From an uncultured Bacteroidota bacterium (GTDB taxonomy: Bacteria > Bacteroidota > Bacteroidia > Bacteroidales > UBA12077), in assembly GCA_913055635.1 (NCBI GenBank), contig CAJXLK010000019.1:1-64000 (forward strand): 64,000 nucleotides of DNA, read 5' to 3'. The position numbers and the translations under genes are program-made. The notes under the pieces were generated by a model, which made no database searches, was not told the DNA's origin, and saw only the letters and a list, made by a program, of their open reading frames with translations. Below, piece after piece: positions 58,453-64,000 of the stretch; position 1 is the first letter of the stretch, and every line of letters starts with the position of its first letter.

Positions 58453-60096
58453 TCAGGATCCCCCTGCCCTAAGTCTTTCCAGGTCAGCGTGCCGGCTGCG
58501 GTTGACCAGCACTTTGGCCACCAGGTAAAGCAGGGCAAAGACAGCCATAAAATCCCCTATCCGGCCGATGTAATCTCCATAACGCACATAAACGGTGCGG
58601 GCATCATTGGCCTGGAGGGTGCCTTTCAGGGCGGTTCGCTCCCACCATCCGGCAGATTTCACTACATCTCCCCGCTGATTGATGAAACAGGAAATCCCCG
58701 TATTGGCTGCCCGGGCAATGCTGCGGCGGGTCTCGATGGCCCTTAACCTGGCATAATTCATATGCTGGCGGTAGCCAATGGTCTCGCCCCACCAGCCGTC
58801 ATTGGTCAGGATAAAAATCAGGTTGGCCCCGTTTTTCACATAATCAGAAACATACGCGCCATAAATCGATTCATAGCAAATGACCGGGGCAATTTGCAGG
58901 GCTCCGCCGGGGGCCTGAAAAGTTTCGCGGTTGTTCTGGGTGCCCCGGGTAACCGTGTTGCCGCCCAAATCAACGATCAGCTCGTCGAGAAACCCCAAAA
59001 CCCCGGAATAGGGCATTTTCTCGACCCCTGCCACCAGCCTCGACTTATGATAAATGGGCCAGTGACCACTTGTATCAACCTGGATGGCCGAATTGTAACG
59101 GGCAATCCATGAATGGCTCTGACCAATCCGGCGGGCGGAAGGCACGGGTTGGTGCTGATCCTTAAATTTTCGGAAACTCTCCATGCCCACCACCACCTTC
59201 AAACGGGGTTGGACCTTTACGAGTGAATCAATCCGCAAGAGGGAAGGATGTTGGCGGATTTTTGATTCCTGCACATTCTGATGAATTACCGTCTCCGGCC
59301 CTACCAGATAATCCATCCGGGAGTCGGCAATGCTGTCGGCCAGGTGCATGAAGATATCCATTTGCTGCTGGTGAGACATCCCCGAAAACTTGTCCTGATA
59401 AGGATCAATGCTTGGCTGTACAATTCCGATATAATAAGGGTTTTTGGCTGGCTTATAATCCCGGTAAATAAACAGTGAAAGCACAATGGGGGCAATGATC
59501 AGGCTCAGCAGAAAAATGATCCGGGGCCATTGGGTATGAACCGTCTTATGAACGATATAATGTCTGAGGATGGCAAAAATCAATAAATTGACGGCCACCA
59601 CCCAAAGGGTTCCCCCCAGGGTGCCGGTCAGCTCATACCACTGAATCAGACTGATGTCCTTGGCAAAACCATTGCCCAGGTTCAGCCAGGGCCAGGATAT
59701 TTCGGTATTCAGGTAAAGATGTTCCCAGCCAATCCAATAAACCAACAGGGAAAAGTTTCCAAACTGCCGACCCAGGTTCCGCTTGGTCAGATGAAACAAA
59801 AGGAACACCACGGAGATAAAAAAGCTGTTGACCACAATAACGATCAGGGCCCCGGGCAGGGTGGCCTTGCCAATCCACCAGGTAGTCAGGGCATTCCATA
59901 TAAAAAACGTAAGCCAGCCATATCCAAAAAGCACCACGGGCCGATTACGTTCTTTGGTACTGAAAAAGTATTCTTCAATAAACAGCAGGGGAATCATCGC
60001 CACCAAAAGGATGATACCGGAGAACCACGGGTAGAAAGGCAAACTCATCAGGATGCCGCTTATTATGGACAGGGCCAACAGTCTATGTTGCTTCAT
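58453..60096 (-). CDS. lnt: Apolipoprotein N-acyltransferase
   Basis: A 547-residue inner-membrane enzyme that adds the third acyl chain to lipoproteins. Six or so membrane helices in the first 210 residues are followed by a nitrilase-fold domain with the catalytic triad Glu (VGPETVIHQ), Lys (AGVEKMPYS region) and Cys (VICYESIYG), and a last membrane helix (FMAVFALLYLVAKVLV). The array of GC palindromes starts only about 30 bases upstream of its start codon. Confidence 0.93.
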   Translation of the reverse strand: MKQHRLLALSIISGILMSLPFYPWFSGIILLVAMIPLLFIEEYFFSTKERNRPVVLFGYGWLTFFIWNALTTWWIGKATLPGALIVIVVNSFFISVVFLLFHLTKRNLGRQFGNFSLLVYWIGWEHLYLNTEISWPWLNLGNGFAKDISLIQWYELTGTLGGTLWVVAVNLLIFAILRHYIVHKTVHTQWPRIIFLLSLIIAPIVLSLFIYRDYKPAKNPYYIGIVQPSIDPYQDKFSGMSHQQQMDIFMHLADSIADSRMDYLVGPETVIHQNVQESKIRQHPSLLRIDSLVKVQPRLKVVVGMESFRKFKDQHQPVPSARRIGQSHSWIARYNSAIQVDTSGHWPIYHKSRLVAGVEKMPYSGVLGFLDELIVDLGGNTVTRGTQNNRETFQAPGGALQIAPVICYESIYGAYVSDYVKNGANLIFILTNDGWWGETIGYRQHMNYARLRAIETRRSIARAANTGISCFINQRGDVVKSAGWWERTALKGTLQANDARTVYVRYGDYIGRIGDFMAVFALLYLVAKVLVNRSRHADLERLRAGGS

Positions 60097-60126
60097 TGTT
60101 ATTAAGACTTATTTTGGGGTGATTTC

Positions 60127-60337
60127 GACCCCGCTTAGCGGGGGGTATGATTTCGACCCCGCTTAGCGGGGGTATGATTTTGACCCCGCTTAGCGGGGGG
60201 TATGATTTCGACCCCGCTTAGCGGGGGTATGATTTTGACCCCGCTTAGCGGGGGTATGATTTTGACCCCGCTTAGCGGGGGTATGATTTTGACCCCGCTT
60301 AGCGGGGAGTATGATTTCGACCCCGCTTAGCGGGGGT
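60127..60337. repeat. Tandem array of eight CCCCGCTTAGCGGGG palindromes
   Basis: Full copies begin at 60129, 60157, 60184, 60212, 60239, 60266, 60293 and 60321, so the period is 27 or 28 bases. The spacer is a constant GTATGATTT(T/C)GA. All copies have the TT form. The array lies between divergent lnt and the aldehyde dehydrogenase gene and is the only content of 60097-60459 apart from the promoter. Confidence 0.95.
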
Positions 60338-60429
60338 ATTAACCGGGGTGTTATTCCACGGTAATTTGCAAAGGTAACACATTTTGCTAAGATGATAACC
60401 GAAGGGGGAAATGATTGGTTTATGTTTTG

Positions 60430-60437
60430 TAGATTTG
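60430..60437 (+). promoter_or_regulatory. -7 promoter element TAGATTTG
   Basis: A perfect TAnnTTTG match 22 bases before the aldehyde dehydrogenase start at 60460. Confidence 0.5.
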
Positions 60438-60459
60438 CAAATAAAACAACAGCAAGCCT

Positions 60460-61887
60460 ATGACAAATTATAAAATATACCAGGCCGGAGATTTTATCTC
60501 AACCGATAGCCGGTTGGAGGTGGTCAATCCTTATACGGAGGATGCTTTTGCCAAGACCTATCTGGCGGGTTCGGAAGAGCTGGAAGGAGCCATTCAGAAG
60601 GGACAGGCGGCAGAGCGGGCGATGAAGGAGTTATCTTCGCACCGGCGTTACAAAGCCTTGATGGAGGTATCCGAAGGCATTGCCGGGCGCAGGCAGGCTT
60701 TGGCCGAGTCGCTTGCGCGCCAGGCAGCCAAACCGATGAAGTATGCCCTGGGCGAAGTTGACCGGGCGCGGCAGGGTTTTATCATTGCCGCGGAAGAATC
60801 GAAGCGCCTGCCCCGCGAGTCGCTTTCACTGGACTGGACTGGCAAGGGTGAACAAAGAGAAGGCCTGGTCAGGGCTTTCCCGGTGGGGTTGGTGGCCGGC
60901 ATTGCCCCTTTTAATTTTCCCATGAATTTGGCGGTTCATAAGATTGCTCCTGCCCTGGCGGCTGGCAACCCCATCATCCTCAAGCCGGCCCGTTCCACTC
61001 CCCTTTCGGTGCTGGAGCTTGCTGAGATCATTGATCAAACCGACCTTCCACAGGGGGCCCTTTCGGTGCTTCCCATGGATCGTCAGGCAGGCAACCAGCT
61101 GGTCACCGATCCGCGCATCAAAATGCTCTCTTTTACCGGTTCACCCTCGGTGGGATGGAAGATGAAACAACAGGCCGGCCGCAAAAAAGTGTCCCTGGAG
61201 CTGGGCGGCAATGCCGGGGTCATCATTTCCCCATCTGCCGACCTGGAAGATGCCGTACAAAAAGCTGTATTTGGCTCTTTCGCCTATTCCGGGCAGGTAT
61301 GCATCCACACCCAACGCATCTTCGTGCACCGCGAGCTGTTTGAGTCGTTTACCAGCCGTTTTATCGAACAAGTCCAACAACTCCAGCCGGGTGATCCTTT
61401 AAACGAGGGAACCGACATCTCGGTTTTGATCGACCGGGAAAACGCCGACCGGGTAGCCGAATGGGTCGAAGAAGCCCGCAATCAAGGTGCCCGCGTGCTG
61501 ACCGGCGGAAAAAAACAGGCAGGCTACTATGCCCCCACCGTACTGACCCGTACCCAACCCGGGATGAAAGTTTGCGCTCAGGAAATATTCGGCCCGGTGG
61601 TTACCCTGGAGCCTTTCGACGATTTTTCACAGGCCGTCGATCAGGTCAATAACTCCGATTATGGCCTGCAAGCCGGGGTTTTTACCAATAACCTAAAAGA
61701 AATCAACAGGGCCTATGAAAACCTCGATGTTGGCGGGGTCATCATCAACCATGTTCCAACTTTCCGGGTTGACCATATGCCCTATGGTGGAGTCAAACAA
61801 TCCGGCTTCGGCCGCGAAGGCATTAAATATGCCATCCGCGAAATGACCGAACCCAAGCTGCTGGTAACCAATACCCACACCGGATAA
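60460..61887 (+). CDS. NAD(P)-dependent aldehyde dehydrogenase
   Basis: A 475-residue ALDH-superfamily enzyme. The cofactor region is GIAPFNFPMNLAVHKIAPAL, the general base Glu is in VSLELGGNAG and the catalytic Cys in FAYSGQVCIHTQR. NHVPTFRVDHMPYGGVKQSGFGREG is the usual C-terminal block of succinate-semialdehyde and non-phosphorylating GAPDH-like members. The exact aldehyde cannot be named. Single gene with its own promoter. Confidence 0.92.
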   Translation: MTNYKIYQAGDFISTDSRLEVVNPYTEDAFAKTYLAGSEELEGAIQKGQAAERAMKELSSHRRYKALMEVSEGIAGRRQALAESLARQAAKPMKYALGEVDRARQGFIIAAEESKRLPRESLSLDWTGKGEQREGLVRAFPVGLVAGIAPFNFPMNLAVHKIAPALAAGNPIILKPARSTPLSVLELAEIIDQTDLPQGALSVLPMDRQAGNQLVTDPRIKMLSFTGSPSVGWKMKQQAGRKKVSLELGGNAGVIISPSADLEDAVQKAVFGSFAYSGQVCIHTQRIFVHRELFESFTSRFIEQVQQLQPGDPLNEGTDISVLIDRENADRVAEWVEEARNQGARVLTGGKKQAGYYAPTVLTRTQPGMKVCAQEIFGPVVTLEPFDDFSQAVDQVNNSDYGLQAGVFTNNLKEINRAYENLDVGGVIINHVPTFRVDHMPYGGVKQSGFGREGIKYAIREMTEPKLLVTNTHTG

Positions 61888-61969
61888 AGCAACCCGGTTC
61901 ATTCAAATAAGTATTTCCAATCAATGGAAAGGTTAGGTTAAATAACCGATTAGCTCAGCCTTTGGGAGC

Positions 61970-62010
61970 CACCGGCCAGCTCCGTTGGTGTCGGCGCCAT
62001 TCCTTTTTTT
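61970..62010 (+). terminator. Possible terminator after the aldehyde dehydrogenase gene
   Basis: A hairpin CACCGGC (61970-61976) with GTTGGTG (61984-61990), allowing G-T pairs, followed after 13 bases by seven T. Moderate because the T run is not adjacent. Confidence 0.4.
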
Positions 62011-62040
62011 ATTTGCGCGAAAGTCAAAGACCAAAAAGTC

Positions 62041-62637
62041 ATGCAAATCAAACAGGTTGAATTCATTCAAAGCAGCACTTCACTGGAGAACTTACCCAAA
62101 CAATCCTTGCCGGAGTTTGCCTTTGTCGGGCGCTCCAATGTGGGCAAATCTTCCCTGATCAATATGCTGGCCGGCCAAAAAAACCTGGCACATACCTCTC
62201 AAAATCCCGGGAAAACCCAAACAATCAACCATTTCCGAATCAACCAACGGTGGTTTCTGGTGGATCTTCCCGGGTATGGCTATGCCCGGCGGTCAAAAAA
62301 ACAACGCAGCCAGATGATGCAGTTTCTCAGGGATTATTTGCTCAAGGCCCCTGACCTGATGAACCTCTTCGTGCTGCTCGATGCCCGTATTGAGCCCCAA
62401 AAATCCGATCTGGAATTTATGCAATGGCTGGGATTAAACGAAATCCCCTTTACCATGGTCTTTACTAAAATAGATAAATTGTCCAGCCACAAATTAAGTA
62501 AGAGTTTGCGGCATTATCGGGAAGAAATGCTCAAGACATGGGAGTTCCTCCCCAAAGTCATCTCAACCTCAGCTGTTTCTAAAAGCGGGAAGGATGAAAT
62601 CCTTGCTTACATCGATGAAATATTGAAGGGCATTTAA
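62041..62637 (+). CDS. ysxC: Ribosome biogenesis GTPase YsxC/EngB
   Basis: A 198-residue GTPase of the TrmE-Era class. G1 is VGRSNVGKSSLINML, G3 is DLPGYGYA and G4 is FTKIDKLS. YsxC assists assembly of the large ribosomal subunit. Full length; it precedes prs with a separate promoter between them. Confidence 0.95.
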   Translation: MQIKQVEFIQSSTSLENLPKQSLPEFAFVGRSNVGKSSLINMLAGQKNLAHTSQNPGKTQTINHFRINQRWFLVDLPGYGYARRSKKQRSQMMQFLRDYLLKAPDLMNLFVLLDARIEPQKSDLEFMQWLGLNEIPFTMVFTKIDKLSSHKLSKSLRHYREEMLKTWEFLPKVISTSAVSKSGKDEILAYIDEILKGI

Positions 62638-62675
62638 TTTTTTTCCCGATAAGGACAAACAAGACAAACTATTTT

Positions 62676-62683
62676 TATTTTTG
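62676..62683 (+). promoter_or_regulatory. -7 promoter element TATTTTTG upstream of prs
   Basis: A perfect TAnnTTTG match 33 bases before the prs start at 62717. Confidence 0.5.
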
Positions 62684-62716
62684 CAGCAACTTTAGAACCA
62701 CAAAAATCACCATCCG

Positions 62717-63661
62717 ATGGAAAAGGACGCCAGACCCCCGATTAAAATTTTTACAGGAACCGCCTCGAGGTATCTGTCCAAGAAGATTGCCAATGGATTT
62801 GGGATCGAATTGGGTAAATCCACGCTCATTGAGTTCAGTGACGGGGAGTTTCAGACCTCTTATGAAGAGAGTGTACGCGGGGCGTATGTCTTCATCATTC
62901 AGTCAACCTTTGCCCCCACGAGGAACCTGATGGAGCTGCTTCAGATGATTGATGCCGCCCGGCGGGCCTCGGCCTATAAGGTAGTGGCGGTAATCCCCTA
63001 TTTTGGATTTGCCCGGCAGGACCGCAAGGATAAGCCCAGGGTTTCCATCGGTGCTAAACTGGTGGCCAATTTACTGACGGCGGCCAATGTTGACCGGGTG
63101 ATGACACTCGACCTGCATGCCGATCAGATTCAAGGTTTCTTTGATGTGCCGGTCGATCACCTTTATGCCTCTTCTGTCTTCGTGCCCTACATTAGGGAAT
63201 TAAACCTCAATGACCTGGTCATAGCCGCCCCCGACATGGGAGGCACTAAACGCGCCAATGCTTACGCCAATCACCTGCAAACCCCGCTGGTGATTTGCCA
63301 TAAATCGAGAGAAAAAGCCAATGTGGTCAATGAAATCAAGATCATCGGGGAAGTGGAAGGCAAAAATGTAATCATCCTGGATGATATGATTGACACGGCC
63401 GGGACCATGACCAAAGCGGCTGATAAGATGATTGACCAGGGGGCCAAAAGCGTTCGGGCCATGGCCACCCACCCGGTTCTTTCCGGACCCGCCTACGAAC
63501 GGATCAACGAATCAAAGATCAGCGAGGTGGTGGTTACCGACTCATTGCCCATCAAACCCAATTCAGACAAGATTAAAGTGCTCTCGGTAGCCGGTGTCTT
63601 TACCGATGTGATAAAGAAAGTTTATAATTATCAGTCTATAAGTACCAATTTTATTTTTTAA
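62717..63661 (+). CDS. prs: Ribose-phosphate pyrophosphokinase
   Basis: PRPP synthase of 314 residues. FARQDRKDKPRVSIGAKLVA is split around the ATP-binding flexible loop, DLHADQIQGFFDVPVDHL is the metal and ribose-phosphate region, and VIILDDMIDTAGTM is the PRPP motif. It supplies PRPP for nucleotide, His and Trp synthesis. Its order before the L25 gene is common in bacteria. Confidence 0.97.
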   Translation: MEKDARPPIKIFTGTASRYLSKKIANGFGIELGKSTLIEFSDGEFQTSYEESVRGAYVFIIQSTFAPTRNLMELLQMIDAARRASAYKVVAVIPYFGFARQDRKDKPRVSIGAKLVANLLTAANVDRVMTLDLHADQIQGFFDVPVDHLYASSVFVPYIRELNLNDLVIAAPDMGGTKRANAYANHLQTPLVICHKSREKANVVNEIKIIGEVEGKNVIILDDMIDTAGTMTKAADKMIDQGAKSVRAMATHPVLSGPAYERINESKISEVVVTDSLPIKPNSDKIKVLSVAGVFTDVIKKVYNYQSISTNFIF

Positions 63662-63665
63662 ATTA

Positions 63666-63673
63666 TATATTTG
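63666..63673 (+). promoter_or_regulatory. -7 promoter element TATATTTG upstream of the L25 gene
   Basis: A perfect TAnnTTTG match just after the prs stop and 45 bases before the ATG at 63719. Confidence 0.55.
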
Positions 63674-63718
63674 CACTCCGAAATTATTTTTCAGAAACAG
63701 GAATAAAAAGACTGCACG

Positions 63719-64000
63719 ATGAAATCAATACAGATTCAAGGATCTATAAGAGAAGAAGTCGGGAAGAAAAGCACCCATGAATTGCGCAAGAAAGGCCATG
63801 TACCCTGTGTGCTTTACCGTGAGGGCAAATCCATCCATTTTGAAGCCCCTGAGAAAAACTTTTTCAATCTGGTCTATTCACCGGACGTCTATCTGGTAAG
63901 TCTTGACCTGGACGGCACCGAATATAAAGCTGTGATGCAGGACATTCAGTTTCATCCGGTACGGGATGACATCCAGCACATCGACTTTTACCAGGTGATC
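63719..64000 (+). CDS. rplY: Ribosomal protein L25 / Ctc family, N-terminal part
   Basis: The first 94 codons of an L25/general stress protein Ctc; the frame is still open at the window edge. KSTHELRKKGHVPCVLYREGK and the DIQFHPVRDDIQHIDFYQV block, each around 20 residues, are the classic L25 patterns for 5S rRNA binding. The ATG at 63719 follows a -7 element. In Bacteroidota the full protein usually has the longer Ctc form with an extra C-terminal domain, not visible here. Confidence 0.93.
   Translation, partial: MKSIQIQGSIREEVGKKSTHELRKKGHVPCVLYREGKSIHFEAPEKNFFNLVYSPDVYLVSLDLDGTEYKAVMQDIQFHPVRDDIQHIDFYQVI

Noticed and set aside
60127-60337. Possible CRISPR array
   Set aside because: The unit is a 15-bp palindrome with an 11-12 base spacer that is the same each time. 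A CRISPR needs longer repeats and varied spacers.
61888-62040. Possible small RNA between the aldehyde dehydrogenase gene and ysxC
   Set aside because: The GC-rich hairpins and T run are explained as a terminator; no promoter or conserved RNA pattern is seen.

Overview
The window looks like a chromosomal piece of a Bacteroidota bacterium, probably an anaerobic or facultative member of the Bacteroidales/Marinilabiliales group. The support is a complete moxR-DUF58-batABCDE operon, -7 promoter elements of the Bacteroidota type TAnnTTTG, a DUF1987/SiaC protein, DUF2752 and CCC-motif-type membrane proteins, a TonB-dependent receptor with a CarboxypepD_reg-like N-terminus, and the [FeFe]-hydrogenase maturase HydG. 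I saw no rRNA or tRNA gene and no CRISPR array.

Layout. 1-3.5 kb: the 3' end of a type III-A CRISPR-Cas operon (csm4 end, csm5, a CARF-HEPN effector, a small CRISPR-associated protein that may be a ring nuclease, cas2), followed by what looks like the decayed end of an insertion sequence. 3.9-10.7 kb: mixed metabolic and regulatory genes (cytochrome c/PQQ-type sugar dehydrogenase, EamA transporter, peptide-binding lipoprotein with a BadF-type sugar kinase, orphan LytTR regulator, cytidylate-kinase-like protein). 11-13.2 kb: a dinB / LexA-like repressor pair around a clear operator palindrome. 13.3-23.5 kb: LiaF-like protein, then a ten-gene minus-strand moxR-to-batE operon. 24-28.2 kb: truA, a HAMP-GAF sensor lacking an output domain, a SiaC-like protein, a MacB-type permease. 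28.6-35.8 kb: an AMMECR1 / acylphosphatase / radical SAM / Memo operon, two small membrane proteins, acyl-CoA reductase, miaA, DUF2062, PHP phosphatase. 35.8-40.6 kb (minus): HlyD adaptor, C39-peptidase ABC exporter, thioesterase, comB. 41-47.5 kb: comEC, trkA-trkH, YciO-like protein, transaldolase-like aldolase. 47.8-53.3 kb: TlpA-like thioredoxin, then a hydrogenase-linked cluster (TM1266-type regulator, TonB receptor, hydG, second ACT-like small protein). 53.3-64 kb: M14 peptidase, peroxiredoxin, SRAP protein, lnt, aldehyde dehydrogenase, ysxC, prs and the start of a ribosomal protein L25 gene.

Two families of dispersed non-coding repeats recur through otherwise ordinary chromosome. One is a perfect 15-bp palindrome, CCCCGCTTAGCGGGG or its centre variant, present in clusters at 11.0, 48.4 and 60.1 kb (2, 5 and 8 full copies). 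The other is a hairpin element with covarying arms and a conserved loop, present in four divergent intergenic regions (23.6, 28.4, 40.8 and 56.0 kb). These repeats, the CRISPR accessory genes and the FNR-like promoter in front of the hydrogenase-linked cluster are the parts most worth following up.
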